Origin: Thermococcus gammatolerans EJ3
GTDB lineage: Archaea; Methanobacteriota_B; Thermococci; Thermococcales; Thermococcaceae
NCBI RefSeq assembly: GCF_000022365.1
Contig: NC_012804.1
Span: 310,001 to 374,000 of the forward strand
Length of the DNA: 64,000 bases
Direction of reading: 5' to 3'
The first letter of the stretch is position 1, and the number at the start of each line of letters is the position of its first letter. This document shows positions 27,833 through 37,980 of this stretch, in pieces. The position numbers and the translations under genes were made by a program. The notes below the pieces were generated by a model, which was given only the letters and a program-made list of their open reading frames with translations, was not told where the DNA came from and ran no database searches.

Positions 27833-27922
27833 TTTGGTATGCTAAGAAACCAAAGGTTGCCCACCATCGGATTGAAAAATTTTCATAAACAGAGCTGAGC
27901 ATCAATCCATAGGTGACCGTTA

Positions 27923-29368
27923 ATGCGCCTCAACGAACATCCTGTTCTCAGGTTTAAACGCGGCAGGGAGGTCACGATATACTTCGAGGGACAACCGATA
28001 AAGGCATACGAAGGCGAGACGATAGCCACAGCTTTACACGCCGCGGGGATTAGGGTCCTCAACTATTCTCCAAACAAAAAGCGTCCGAGGGGGCTCTTCT
28101 GTGCCATTGGCAAATGCTCCTCCTGCCTGATGGTTGTCAATGGAATCCCAAACGTTCGCTCCTGCATAACTCTAGTCGAGGACGGCATGAGGATAGAGCG
28201 CCAGCACGGGAGGGCCAAGCTCCCGACGAAGGTTAAGCCGCCTGAATTCAAGGATGCGAAGGTAGTTAAGGCTGATATCATCGTCATAGGCGGCGGTCCT
28301 GCGGGGTTGATGGCGGCGATTCACGCATCAAGGGCCGGGGCTAAGGTCGTTCTCATAGATGAGAACCCCCGGCTCGGCGGCCAGCTCGTCAAGCAGACCC
28401 ACAAGTTCTTCGGAAAGAGGGAACAGTTCGCGGGAGTCAGAGGGGTTGAGATAGCGAAAATCCTTGAGAAGGAGTTGAGGAAGAGCGGGAGCGTTGAAGC
28501 CTTCCTCGAAACCTCAGCAGTCGGCATCTTCCAGGAGGGCGAAGAAAAGCTCGTCTTAGCGGTCAGAAAGGAGCGCGAGCTGATAGAGTTCCGAGGAAGG
28601 GCAGTTATCGTCGCCACCGGCGCAATGGAGAGGATGATTCCCTTCGAGAACAACGATTTGCCCGGGGTTTACGGCGCAGGGGCAATTCAAACGCTCATGA
28701 ACACCTACGGCGTCAAGCCCGGCGATAGGGTCCTCATCGTTGGGGCTGGAAACGTTGGGCTGATTTTAGGGTATCAGCTCATCCAAGCCGGTGTTGAAGT
28801 GAAGGCGATAGTCGAGGCCATGCCCAGGATAGGCGGTTACTTCGTCCACGCGGCGAAGGTCAGAAGGCTTGGAGTTCCGATACTCACAAGGCACACCATC
28901 CTTCGCGCCGAGGGAAATGAGAGGGTCGAGAGGGCAGTTATTGCCCAGCTCGACGAGAACTGGAGACCGATCCCGGGAACCGAGAAAACATTTGATGTTG
29001 ACGTCATAGCTCTCGCCGTTGGCCTGAGGCCCAGCATCGAACTGCTCCACCAGGCCGGCTGTCAGATAAAGTTCGTCCGCGAGCTCGGTGGCCACGTGGC
29101 GGTTCGCGACGGGTGGATGGAGACAACAGTCAGGGGAATCTTCGTTGCGGGGGACTCCGCTGGAATAGAGGAAGCCACGACGGCAATGCTCGAAGGAAAG
29201 ATAGCGGGCATAGCCGCCGCTCTCAGGCTCGGAATAGCGGACGAGAGCTGGGTTGAGGAGATAGAGAGGGCCCAGCGCGACCTCGATGAATTCCGCTCGG
29301 GCCCCTTCGGAAGGCGCGTGGCCGAGGGGATTAGAAAGGCCCTTCTCGGAGGTGTCGCCAGTGAGTGA
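27923..29368 (+). CDS. pdhA: Dye-linked L-proline dehydrogenase complex, alpha (FAD/NADH dehydrogenase) subunit
   Basis: This is a 481-residue flavoprotein. An N-terminal 2Fe-2S-like domain has Cys60, Cys65, Cys68 and Cys81. An FAD site at VIGGGPAGLMAAIHASRAG (near 121) and a second dinucleotide site at VLIVGAGNVGLILGYQLIQAG (near 274) follow. Size (about 54 kDa) and the order of the next three genes match the alpha subunit of the four-subunit proline dehydrogenase of Thermococcus profundus. AGGTGACC precedes the start. The complex feeds electrons from proline to an acceptor. A related amine-oxidising complex is possible. Confidence 0.87.
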   Translation: MRLNEHPVLRFKRGREVTIYFEGQPIKAYEGETIATALHAAGIRVLNYSPNKKRPRGLFCAIGKCSSCLMVVNGIPNVRSCITLVEDGMRIERQHGRAKLPTKVKPPEFKDAKVVKADIIVIGGGPAGLMAAIHASRAGAKVVLIDENPRLGGQLVKQTHKFFGKREQFAGVRGVEIAKILEKELRKSGSVEAFLETSAVGIFQEGEEKLVLAVRKERELIEFRGRAVIVATGAMERMIPFENNDLPGVYGAGAIQTLMNTYGVKPGDRVLIVGAGNVGLILGYQLIQAGVEVKAIVEAMPRIGGYFVHAAKVRRLGVPILTRHTILRAEGNERVERAVIAQLDENWRPIPGTEKTFDVDVIALAVGLRPSIELLHQAGCQIKFVRELGGHVAVRDGWMETTVRGIFVAGDSAGIEEATTAMLEGKIAGIAAALRLGIADESWVEEIERAQRDLDEFRSGPFGRRVAEGIRKALLGGVASE

Positions 29369-29870
29369 AATTCCCGCTTATCTGAAAAACGGGTACATAA
29401 CTCCAGAGGAGCTCTTCTCAATAATTCCAAAGCCGAGCGAGGAGAGGCTTAGAAAGGGGCCCGTCGCCGTTCCGGAGTGCCCGCAGGAGATACCGTGCGC
29501 CCCGTGCAGGGAGATATGCCCGACGGGCGCTATAAGCATGCCCACCCCGAACGACCTGCCAATAGTCGACTACGACAAGTGCATCGGCTGCTCCCTCTGT
29601 GTCCAGATTTGCCCGGGTCTGGCCTTCTTTATGGTGCACTACGTCGGCGATAAGGCGAGGATTACGATGCCCCACGAGCTCCTTCCGATTCCGGAGCGCG
29701 GAGAAGAGGTAGTTCTGCTCAACAGGGTCGGCGAGCCCGTTGGCAAGGGGAAAGTAATCACAGTTGTCCCGAGGGAGAAAACAAAGGGTGACACGCCAAT
29801 TATCACGGTCGAGGTGCCTATAGAGCTGGCGTGGGAGGTTCGGGCGGTTAGGGTTGAACGGAGGGGATGA
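29361..29870 (+). CDS. pdhF: Proline dehydrogenase complex ferredoxin-like (gamma) subunit
   Basis: This is a 169-residue protein. The GTG at 29361 is chosen because GGAGGTG lies 6 bases upstream and the resulting mass, about 19 kDa, fits the known gamma subunit. Two [4Fe-4S] motifs are visible: CPQEIPCAPCREICP near residue 43 and CIGCSLCVQICP near residue 75. The start overlaps pdhA by 8 bases. The subunit relays electrons within the complex. Confidence 0.85.
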   Translation: MSEIPAYLKNGYITPEELFSIIPKPSEERLRKGPVAVPECPQEIPCAPCREICPTGAISMPTPNDLPIVDYDKCIGCSLCVQICPGLAFFMVHYVGDKARITMPHELLPIPERGEEVVLLNRVGEPVGKGKVITVVPREKTKGDTPIITVEVPIELAWEVRAVRVERRG

Positions 29871-29871
29871 T

Positions 29872-30144
29872 ATGGCGGGAAAGACGATTGTATGCCGGTG
29901 CAACGACGTTACCGTAGAGGAAATCGAAGCGCTCATCGATTCCGGCGTTACGGACATCGAGGAAATCAAAAGGCTCCTCCGCGTCGGCATGGGGCCGTGC
30001 CAGGGGAGGACGTGCATTCCAATCGTAATCTCAATCCTCGCGAGGAAGACAGGGAAGAAGCCGGAGGAAATCGCGCCCCCGAAGGCGAGGGTTCCGGTTC
30101 GGCCCGTCCGCGTTGAGGTCATCGTGGGTGGTGCCGATGAGTAA
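29872..30144 (+). CDS. pdhX: Proline dehydrogenase complex small [2Fe-2S] (delta) subunit
   Basis: This 90-residue protein starts at the ATG following GGAGGGGATG. It is bacterioferritin-associated-ferredoxin-like, with CRCNDVTVEEIEALIDSG and GMGPCQGRTC giving the four cysteines of a [2Fe-2S] cluster. It follows pdhF by one base and overlaps the pdhB start by 8 bases. Confidence 0.87.
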   Translation: MAGKTIVCRCNDVTVEEIEALIDSGVTDIEEIKRLLRVGMGPCQGRTCIPIVISILARKTGKKPEEIAPPKARVPVRPVRVEVIVGGADE

Positions 30145-31304
30145 AATAGCCATCATCGGCGGCGGAATAATAGGGGTCGCAACGGCCTACGAGCTGGCGA
30201 AGCTCGGGCGAGGAGGTGGTCCTCTTCGAGAAGAACTACTTCGGCTCGGGCTCGACCTTCCGCTGTGCCACGGGAATACGCGCCCAGTTCACGGACGAGG
30301 CGAACATCAGGTTAATGAAGTACTCCGTCGAGCGGTGGGAGAGGCTTGAGGAAGAGCTTGGGGCGGATATAGGCTTCAACCAGACGGGTTACCTGTTTTT
30401 AGCGACGAGTGAGGATGAGGTCGAGGCGTTCAAGGCTAACATAAAGCTCCAGAACAAGTTCGGCGTCCCGACTAGGCTCATCGATATGGACGAGGCGAAG
30501 GAGATAGTGCCAATCCTCAACACCGAGCCGTTCTTGGCGGGAGCGTGGAACCCAAAGGACGCCAAGGCGAACCCCTTCAAGACGCTCTTCGCCTATCTGC
30601 GGAGGGCGAGGGAGCTTGGCGTTGACGCGCGCGAGCACACAGAGGTCGTTGGACTTGAGCGCGAGGGGGACACCATAACAGTGGTCAAGTTCAGGAGCAA
30701 AGGGAAGGTTGAGAGTGTCAAGGTTGACGTGGTTCTAAATGCCTGCAATGCCTGGGCGCCTCTAATCAACGAGATGGCGGGCTTAAAGCGTGACCTTGTC
30801 CCGATTAAGGCCTACAAGCACCAGCTCGTCAAGACCGAACCGCTTGAGAGGGGACAGGCGGAACCCCTGGTGTGCCCGCCGAGCTGGAACGACGCCTACA
30901 TAATCCAGGACGGTGAGGACGGCGGAATCATCTGCGGTGCGGGGATAGAGCACGAGGCGAAGAGCCTGGACGACGTTGAGCCGACCTACGACTTCCTGCG
31001 CGGTGTTCTGAAGTATGCAGTAAAGATAGCCCCTCCGCTCCGCTACGCCCACATCGTCCGCCAGTGGGCAGGCTTCTACGCCAAAACTCCCGACAGCAAC
31101 CCTGCAATCGGGAAGCTCTTGGACAACTTCTACATCGCGGCGGGCTTCTCTGGACACGGCTTCATGATGGCGCCGGCCGTTGCCCAGGCCATGGCCGAGC
31201 TAATCTCGAAGGGCCGTTCCAGGGTGCCGCTTGACTGGGAGTGGTACGACCCGTACCGCTTCGAGCGCGGAGAGCTGAGAAGCTCGGCGTTCCAGATTGG
31301 GTAA
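30137..31304 (+). pseudogene. pdhB: Proline dehydrogenase beta subunit, frameshifted
   Basis: This is a DAO-fold flavoprotein that would oxidise proline. The frame begins SKIAIIGGGIIGVATAYELAKLG (FAD site) and then shifts. Removing one G from the run at 30206-30208 restores ELAKLGEEVVLFEKNYFGSGSTF and gives a 388-residue protein of about 43 kDa, the size of known beta subunits. The rest is intact to the end, including RQWAGFYAKTPDSNPAIG and AAGFSGHGFMMAPAVA. It is either a real one-base insertion that inactivates the complex or a sequencing error. No other decay is seen, which favours an error or a very recent change. Confidence 0.88.
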
Positions 31305-31357
31305 GCTGTTCCTTACTTTTTTTGCTTGTTCTTTAACATCCCTCCGTCAAGAAAAAG

Positions 31358-32072
<715 letters not shown>

Positions 32073-32083
32073 TTCCGCAACCC

Positions 32084-32091
32084 TTATATAT
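32084..32091 (+). promoter_or_regulatory. TATA box of the RHH/PIN pair
   Basis: CCCTTATATATTTT lies about 35 bases before the antitoxin ATG at 32122. Confidence 0.55.
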
Positions 32092-32121
32092 TTTGTCCGA
32101 CTATTGTCCTACGGTGATTGC

Positions 32122-32388
32122 ATGTCCTCAACGGACAAGGTGTCGGTCCGCTTTCCTTCAGGCCTGATGAGGCAGATTGACGAGCTCGTCGAAAAGGGCG
32201 AGTTCTCAAGCCGGAGCGAGCTCATCAAGGAAGCCGTGAGGTTCTTTCTGCTCCACTACGAATCCCCCGAAGAGCTGTGGGAGACATACAAGCTCCTCGC
32301 AAGGGAGCGGAGGATTCCGCAGGAGGAAGAAATTGAAAAGCTCCTAGAGGAAGTGGACGAGGAATGGAAGCGCGCAAGGTCGTCTTAG
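32122..32388 (+). CDS. Ribbon-helix-helix antitoxin
   Basis: This 88-residue protein has a ribbon-helix-helix DNA-binding domain (KVSVRFPSGLMRQIDELVEKGEFSSRSELIKEAVRFFL). An acidic helical C-terminus for toxin binding follows. The ATG at 32122 follows GGTGAT. The gene overlaps the PIN toxin by 25 bases. Confidence 0.88.
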   Translation: MSSTDKVSVRFPSGLMRQIDELVEKGEFSSRSELIKEAVRFFLLHYESPEELWETYKLLARERRIPQEEEIEKLLEEVDEEWKRARSS

Positions 32389-32825
32389 ACACCAACGTCG
32401 TCATAACGGCCGCGATAAACCCCTTCGGAAGTTCAGGAAAGGTTATGGATTTGATTGTTGGGAAGAAGGTCGTCTCCTACACTTCCGAGGCAATACTTGA
32501 GGAGCTACGCTTTAAGCTGACGAGTGAGAAGGTTCTAAAATACCTTGAGAGCAGGGTTTATGCCCTCTGGATTTATAGAGTTTTTCGAGCCTCGTCCATC
32601 GTTGTGAATCCGAGGGTGCGGTTTGAGGTCTCCCCCGACTCCGAGGACAACAAGTTCTTTGACGTGGTTTATTCCGCCAAGGCCGACTTCTTGATAAGCC
32701 TCGATAAAAAGCACGTGCTGAAGCTGAGGGACGAGAACGGGAGATTCGCCCTGAAAGGTCATGAGTTTCTGATTCTAACGCCGGCAGAGTTCCTTGAGGT
32801 CGTTGGAAGGCATGACAACCCGTAA
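32364..32825 (+). CDS. PIN-domain toxin (COG1569-like)
   Basis: This is a 153-residue putative RNase. VVLDTNVVITAAINPFGSSGKVMDLI holds the first catalytic Asp. SPDSEDNKFFDVVYSAKADFLISLDKKHVLKL holds the remaining acidic residues. It is paired with the RHH protein as a type II toxin-antitoxin module. Confidence 0.86.
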   Translation: MEARKVVLDTNVVITAAINPFGSSGKVMDLIVGKKVVSYTSEAILEELRFKLTSEKVLKYLESRVYALWIYRVFRASSIVVNPRVRFEVSPDSEDNKFFDVVYSAKADFLISLDKKHVLKLRDENGRFALKGHEFLILTPAEFLEVVGRHDNP

Positions 32826-32910
32826 ATGGATGTTCTGACGGAAAACCTTGACGTTTGTCTCCTCCCTGGCGCATTCTTTTTGAAAAGGCAACTTCCTTTC
32901 CAAAGCCAAC

Positions 32911-32918
32911 TTTTTATA
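32911..32918 (+). promoter_or_regulatory. TATA box of the CoA-disulfide reductase gene
   Basis: ACTTTTTATACC lies about 35 bases before the ATG at 32950. GGTGGTG is placed between them as ribosome site. Confidence 0.6.
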
Positions 32919-32949
32919 CCTCCGCGCCCTTCTCAAGCTGGTGGTGCTG

Positions 32950-34269
32950 ATGAAAATCGTCGTTATCGGTTCTGGGACTGCGGGAAGCAACTTCGCCCTC
33001 TTCATGAGGAAGCTCGACAGGAAGGCGGAGATAGTTGTCATCGGGAAGGAAGGCACGATGCAGTACTCCCCCTGCGCCCTGCCCCACGTCATCAGCGGGA
33101 CGATAGAGAAGCCCGAGGACGTCATCGTCTTCCCGAACGAGTTCTACGAGAGGCAAAAGATAGAGCTCATGCTCAACACCGAAGCAAAGGCAATAGACCG
33201 CGAGAGGAAGGTTGTAATCACTGACAAGGGCGAGGTTCCCTACGACAAGCTCGTTCTGGCAGTTGGCTCTAAAGCGTTTATCCCGCCGATAAAGGGCGTT
33301 GAGAACGAGGGAGTGTTCACCCTCAAGAGCCTCGACGACGTGAGAAGGATTAAAGCTTACATCGCCGATAGGAAGCCGAAGAAAGCGGTAGTCATCGGCG
33401 CGGGTCTAATCGGCCTCGAGGGGGCTGAGGCCTTCGCGAAGCTCGGCATAGAAGTTCTCGTCGTCGAGCTTATGGACAGGCTAATGCCGACGATGCTCGA
33501 TAAAGATACCGCGAAGCTCGTCCAGAAGGAGATGGAAGCGAACGGCGTCTCCTTCCGCTTCGGCGTTGGGGTTAGCGAGATAATCGGCAGTCCCGTTGAG
33601 GCGGTTAGGATAGGCGACGAGGAAGTTCCGGCCGAGCTGGTTCTCGTCGCTACAGGCGTTAGGGCCAACACAGACCTCGCCAAAGAAGCCGGGCTGGAGG
33701 TGAACAGGGGAATAGTGGTCAACGAGCACCTCCAGACGAGCGACCCGGACATCTACGCGATAGGCGACTGCGCCGAGGTAATCGACGCGGTAACCGGCGA
33801 GAGAACGCTTAGCCAGCTCGGAACTTCGGCAGTTAGAATGGCGAAGGTGGCAGCGGAGCACATAGCAGGGAAGGACGTCTCCTTCAGGCCCGTCTTCAAC
33901 ACGGCCATAACCGAGCTCTTCGGCCTTGAGATAGGGACCTTTGGCATCACAGAGGAGAGGGCGAAGAAAGAGGGAATCGAAGTAGCGGTCGGCAAGTTCA
34001 AGGGCTCAACGAAGCCCGAGTACTACCCCGGCGGGAAGCCGATAACGGTGAAGCTGATTTTCAGGAAGTCGGACAGGAAGCTCGTCGGCGCGCAGATAGT
34101 CGGTGGTGAGAGGGTTTGGGGCAGGATAATGACACTCTCTGCCCTGGCTCAGAAAGGAGCGACCGTTGAGGACGTAGTTTACCTTGAGACTGCCTATGCC
34201 CCGCCGATAAGCCCGACGATAGACCCGATTACCGTTGCCGGGGAGATGGCGCTGAGGAAGCTCAGGTGA
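32950..34269 (+). CDS. CoA-disulfide reductase / NAD(P)H sulfur oxidoreductase family
   Basis: This 439-residue flavoprotein has FAD motif VVIGSGTAGSNFALFMR. A single redox Cys42 in YSPCALPHV is the mark of the CoADR/NADH oxidase/NSR group. An NAD motif AVVIGAGLIGLEGAEAFAKLG and FAD motif IYAIGDCAE follow, then the dimerisation domain. It reduces CoA disulfide or, with CoA, elemental sulfur. No clear SurR-type site (GTTTn3AAAC) was seen upstream, so sulfur-dependent control is not supported by sequence. Confidence 0.9.
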   Translation: MKIVVIGSGTAGSNFALFMRKLDRKAEIVVIGKEGTMQYSPCALPHVISGTIEKPEDVIVFPNEFYERQKIELMLNTEAKAIDRERKVVITDKGEVPYDKLVLAVGSKAFIPPIKGVENEGVFTLKSLDDVRRIKAYIADRKPKKAVVIGAGLIGLEGAEAFAKLGIEVLVVELMDRLMPTMLDKDTAKLVQKEMEANGVSFRFGVGVSEIIGSPVEAVRIGDEEVPAELVLVATGVRANTDLAKEAGLEVNRGIVVNEHLQTSDPDIYAIGDCAEVIDAVTGERTLSQLGTSAVRMAKVAAEHIAGKDVSFRPVFNTAITELFGLEIGTFGITEERAKKEGIEVAVGKFKGSTKPEYYPGGKPITVKLIFRKSDRKLVGAQIVGGERVWGRIMTLSALAQKGATVEDVVYLETAYAPPISPTIDPITVAGEMALRKLR

Positions 34270-34352
34270 GGCTTTTCTCTTCTTTATCTTCCGGCTGGAA
34301 TATCAACAAGAGTTAAGTGCCCCCGCAACAACTTGGGTTTTAGGTGATGGGT

Positions 34353-36098
34353 ATGAAAGTAAGGGAAAGGGATAAACTACTGCTCGGTCTTGGAACTGGG
34401 GTGCTACTTGCCTCGTCCCTCAGGGTCTTTGTGGCAGGTGCCTATGCGAGCCTTGAGAAGACGTTCTTCTACGGGATGAAGTTTCCCTCGGGCCTTGGGA
34501 TTTTGCTGTTCCTCTTCGCGGCGCTGCTCGTCGGCAGGCTTAGCAGGAAGTCTGGGGCTGTAATAATGGCCGCCTACGCCCTTGCCCTTCTGGCGACTGA
34601 CGCCACCGAGTACGTCCATCTCATAGCAGCCTTTGCCCTTCCCGTTTCCTTGGCCCTCGTCAAGGAGCTGGACGTCAAGTACCTCGCGATGGGACTCGTT
34701 GCGGACCTTTCACTCCGCGTGCTTGCCGTCGGTGCCGAGCCAGCGGACTTCCCATACACGAGGGTTCTCCTCGTGCTGTTCATCCTCCTCGGCGCCTTCG
34801 CCCTCTGGAAGGAACCGGGAACGCTCAAGAGGCCGGGCTTTGGTCTCTATGCCTTTGCGGCGCTCCTTGAGCTTGGGCTGATATACCCCAACGCAGTGAT
34901 GCGCTACTCGGGAATGACGGTCTATTACCTCCCGGAGTTCGTCGGCTTCTCTCTGCTCATAGCCCTGGCGATACTGCTCGGCCCGTACCTCGCGAGAAAG
35001 CCGACGGTCGCGATGGCGCTCCTGATAATCGGCTCAGCGACGCTCTTCCTCAAGCCACTCTCGCTGGTGGGTCTTCCCCTCGCCCTTGCATCGACCATTG
35101 CCCTCGTTGAGAACTCCAAGGGTAGCAGGGGAGGTATTATCGGAGCCGTTTACCTGTTCCTCGTCGCCACGCTCGCCCTCGGGGCCTACGTCGGCAGGGA
35201 CATAGGCCTGCCCTTCATGGAGGACAGGCTTGAGGTCCTCATTCTGGTTGTCTCCGTCATCTACGCCCTAAGCGCTTACGGGAAGAGCGCCGAGATAAGC
35301 CTCCCAAGCGTAAAGGAGATTGCCGGCCCGCTCCTAGGCGTGGTGATGGCCTCGATTGTGGTCATGGCGCTTTTCCACGCGGGGCCGACCTATATGGGGG
35401 CAAAGAAGGACGTTCTCGTGTGGACTTACAACGTCCATCAGGGATTCGGGCCGTACGATGGAACCTTCAACGGCTACGAGCTGGTGAACCTCCTGGCCGA
35501 GCAGAAACCGGATATCTGGTTCGCCCAGGAGGTCGTCGGGGGAATGATAGGAAACGGCTACCAGGACGTCCCGCTCTTCGTATCAGCCCATCTCGGCTAC
35601 GCCTACGAGTACAAGCCAGCCGTTGAAGGCACCTATGGAATAGCGGTCTTCTCCCACTGGCACATGAAGACGGAAAGCGAACTCAACCTTCCGAGCGTGG
35701 GAGAGGCGAGGCCCGCCCAGAAGGTCTCCATCGAGGAGCTGGGGATAACTGTGGTGAACGTTCACATGGGACTCAGCGAGGAAGAGCGCGCCATGCAGGC
35801 GGAGGAATTGCTTAAGTTCGCCGAGGCCTCGCCGGTGGCCCAGGTGATAGCGGGCGATACCAACGCCGAGCCGAACGAGAGGGCGATAGAGATACTCACC
35901 CGCGACTACCGCGACGCCTTTCCCGAGAGGCCGCCCTACACCTTCCTCTGGGAGCGCAACGGCGTGGTCGATAAGGAGAACATCGACTACATACTGCTCA
36001 AGAACGACTGGCCGGCTGAAGTGAAGGACGACGGCTGCCTCTGCGACGTCCTCGTGTCCGACCACAGGCCGGTGTGGGCGGTCATCGAACTTCCGTGA
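34353..36098 (+). CDS. Polytopic membrane protein with C-terminal endonuclease/exonuclease/phosphatase domain
   Basis: This is a 581-residue protein. The first 345 or so residues form about ten to twelve hydrophobic helices. The remainder is an EEP domain starting VLVWTYNVHQGF, with the metal-binding Glu in WFAQEVVGG, ending with GDTNAEPNER and the catalytic SDHRPVWAVIEL. The domain probably faces the extracytoplasmic side if the helix number is even. It may hydrolyse phosphodiesters of lipids or nucleic acids. The substrate is unknown. The ATG at 34353 follows AGGTGATGG. Confidence 0.85.
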   Translation: MKVRERDKLLLGLGTGVLLASSLRVFVAGAYASLEKTFFYGMKFPSGLGILLFLFAALLVGRLSRKSGAVIMAAYALALLATDATEYVHLIAAFALPVSLALVKELDVKYLAMGLVADLSLRVLAVGAEPADFPYTRVLLVLFILLGAFALWKEPGTLKRPGFGLYAFAALLELGLIYPNAVMRYSGMTVYYLPEFVGFSLLIALAILLGPYLARKPTVAMALLIIGSATLFLKPLSLVGLPLALASTIALVENSKGSRGGIIGAVYLFLVATLALGAYVGRDIGLPFMEDRLEVLILVVSVIYALSAYGKSAEISLPSVKEIAGPLLGVVMASIVVMALFHAGPTYMGAKKDVLVWTYNVHQGFGPYDGTFNGYELVNLLAEQKPDIWFAQEVVGGMIGNGYQDVPLFVSAHLGYAYEYKPAVEGTYGIAVFSHWHMKTESELNLPSVGEARPAQKVSIEELGITVVNVHMGLSEEERAMQAEELLKFAEASPVAQVIAGDTNAEPNERAIEILTRDYRDAFPERPPYTFLWERNGVVDKENIDYILLKNDWPAEVKDDGCLCDVLVSDHRPVWAVIELP

Positions 36099-36100
36099 GG

Positions 36101-36107
36101 TTTTTAT
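36101..36107 (+). promoter_or_regulatory. TATA box implying leaderless tpt1 transcript
   Basis: TTTTTAT sits 22 to 28 bases before the ATG at 36129, and no ribosome-binding site lies between. This is the usual leaderless layout in this genome. Confidence 0.6.
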
Positions 36108-36128
36108 CTTTCCCTCCCACCTTTCTCC

Positions 36129-36668
36129 ATGCCGCAGAGGGTCAAGGTAAGCAAGCTCATGGCATACATTCTCAGACATTCGCCGGGGGAGTTCGGGTTG
36201 AAACCGGACAGGGAGGGCTTCGTCCCGCTGGACGAGCTCGTTAGGGCACTTCAAACCGTCTATCCCGACGTTACAGAGGAGCTCGTTAGGGAGATAGTCG
36301 AGAGGGACGCGAAGGGGCGCTACGAGATTAGAGACGGAAAAATCCGCGCCCGCTACGGCCACAGCTTCAAAGTTAAACTCGACCACGAGGAGGACACCGA
36401 GTCGAGGGTTCTCTACCACGGAACGCCGAGGAGGAACCTAACGAGAATTATGCGCGAGGGGTTGAAGCCGATGAGGAGGCAGTTCGTCCACCTCAGCACG
36501 AGCAGAGAGGAGGCGATAGAAACGGGTAGAAGGCACGGAAAGGATGTTGTTCTGCTCATTATAGATGCAGACTGCCTGAGGAGGAAGGGACTAAAAATCT
36601 ACAAAGCCGGAAAGAACGTGAGGATAGTTGAGAAGGTCCCGCCCGAGTGCATCACCCTGGCAGTCTGA
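36129..36668 (+). CDS. kptA: RNA 2'-phosphotransferase Tpt1/KptA
   Basis: This 179-residue enzyme removes a 2'-phosphate from RNA using NAD+. The N-terminal half has [31 protein letters not shown], and the ADP-ribosyl-transferase half has [21 protein letters not shown] and [13 protein letters not shown]. It overlaps the end of the convergent MFS gene by 17 bases. Confidence 0.94.
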   Translation: MPQRVKVSKLMAYILRHSPGEFGLKPDREGFVPLDELVRALQTVYPDVTEELVREIVERDAKGRYEIRDGKIRARYGHSFKVKLDHEEDTESRVLYHGTPRRNLTRIMREGLKPMRRQFVHLSTSREEAIETGRRHGKDVVLLIIDADCLRRKGLKIYKAGKNVRIVEKVPPECITLAV

Positions 36669-37887
36669 GGGCCAAAACGAATGCCAGCCCGAGGGGAACC
36701 AGCGTGCTCATGAAGTTCAGCTGGAAGCTTATTCCTGATAGGTAGCCCCCAATCAAGGGCCCGACGACCCAGCCGAGGCTCATCATGGCGTTTAACAAAC
36801 CCATTCCCTGTGCCCTCTCTCTCACGCTAACGTTCTGCGCCACGTAGGCCGAGGTCGAGTTTATTGTCAGGACCCACTTAACGCCCGAGAGGAATGCTAT
36901 TCCAAAGACCAGCCAGACGTTTCTAACGACGGCGTAGAGCAGGAAAGCTAAGCCGTAGCCCGCTATTGCAATCAAGTAGAACTTCTTGGCTCCATACCTG
37001 TCTATCAGCTTTCCCAGGAAGTAGCCAGTCAAAGCAGCGGCGAGGCTCTCGATGCCGAAGATTACGCCAACGCTCCACTCGCCGAAGGTCTCCTTGAAGT
37101 AAACGGAGGAAACGCCGTAGAACTGCCCGCTCGCTATCATAACGAGGAAGACCGTGACGTAGAAAAGCCCGAGGTGTCCGCGCATAAGCTTCCTGAAGGC
37201 CGAGCCCTTAACGGTTGCCCTCCAGCTCTCCCTACCCTCCTGCACGAGAATCATGCCGAGGATGGAACGCCTCCCCGTCGGGCGCTCGCGTATTAGGAGA
37301 ACTATCCAAGCCGAGACGAATAGGAGAAAGCCGGAAATCAGGAAGAGCTTCCTGATGCCAAAATAGCGAACTATTGCGGAGCCGAGGAAGTTGCCCACCA
37401 TGAAGCCTGCGTTTTCGATTGAGTTGAAGAGGCCGAATATCGAGCCCGCTCTCGTCGAGAGCTCTGAAATCAGCGCGGAGTGAGCCGGCATCATGGCCGA
37501 GCCAAAAATCCCCTGGAGTGTTCTGAGGATTAAGACGCCCGTTGCGGAGCCAACGAAGGCCATTGCAACGTAGAATAGGCCTGTAGAGGCCACGCCGAAG
37601 GCTATGAAGCCCTTCCTGTTGCCGGTCGAGTCGGAGAGCCAGCCGAAGGGGTACTGGAAGACCGTCGAGGTCAGGTTGAAGGCGACGCTTAGAAGTCCGA
37701 CCATGAACATACTCGCGCCGAGGAGGCGCATGTAGACGCCGAGGTAGGGGAAGGCCATTCCGAAGGCGACGTTGGCGATGAACATGGAAACTGCCAGTAC
37801 AATGATATTCCTGCGCTTGACCTTTGTTACCGTGACCTTTGCCCTCTTCTCGTGGAGGCCCTGTGTTATTCTGGTAGTCTTTCTCAT
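36652..37887 (-). CDS. MFS transporter
   Basis: This 411-residue protein has about twelve helices. Loop 2-3 carries [17 protein letters not shown], and the second half carries [19 protein letters not shown], both versions of the MFS A motif. A basic N-terminus ([15 protein letters not shown]-like) precedes TM1. It is probably a drug or metabolite exporter. The upstream region holds a palindrome and inverted copies of GTTTGGTTT that may bind a regulator. Confidence 0.88.
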   Translation of the reverse strand: MRKTTRITQGLHEKRAKVTVTKVKRRNIIVLAVSMFIANVAFGMAFPYLGVYMRLLGASMFMVGLLSVAFNLTSTVFQYPFGWLSDSTGNRKGFIAFGVASTGLFYVAMAFVGSATGVLILRTLQGIFGSAMMPAHSALISELSTRAGSIFGLFNSIENAGFMVGNFLGSAIVRYFGIRKLFLISGFLLFVSAWIVLLIRERPTGRRSILGMILVQEGRESWRATVKGSAFRKLMRGHLGLFYVTVFLVMIASGQFYGVSSVYFKETFGEWSVGVIFGIESLAAALTGYFLGKLIDRYGAKKFYLIAIAGYGLAFLLYAVVRNVWLVFGIAFLSGVKWVLTINSTSAYVAQNVSVRERAQGMGLLNAMMSLGWVVGPLIGGYLSGISFQLNFMSTLVPLGLAFVLALRLPG

Positions 37888-37910
37888 GGTATGCTGGTCT
37901 CAACGTTTAG

Positions 37911-37979
37911 ATTTAAATCTTTTTGGTTAGTTTGGTTTGATTTTCAAACTTACTACTGCTATTTATGACTAAAACCAAA
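37911..37979 (-). promoter_or_regulatory. MFS promoter with palindromic operator-like sites
   Basis: On the minus strand a TATA-like GATTTAAATC (37911-37920) lies about 27 bases before the MFS ATG. Just upstream are the perfect inverted repeat GTTTGA-TTT-TCAAAC (37935-37949) and oppositely oriented copies of TTTGGTTT (37931-37938 and, inverted, 37972-37979). The site is placed where an archaeal activator or repressor would act. Confidence 0.5.
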
Positions 37980-37980
37980 C

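Noticed and set aside
27346-27888. Plus-strand frame of 180 codons near pyrD
   Set aside because: It lies antisense to the SRP RNA and reads as low-complexity Pro/Arg/Gly, as expected from structured GC-rich RNA.
35583-36419. 278-codon minus-strand frame
   Set aside because: It spans the EEP gene end and the tpt1 start, two well-supported genes on the other strand, and is an antisense shadow.
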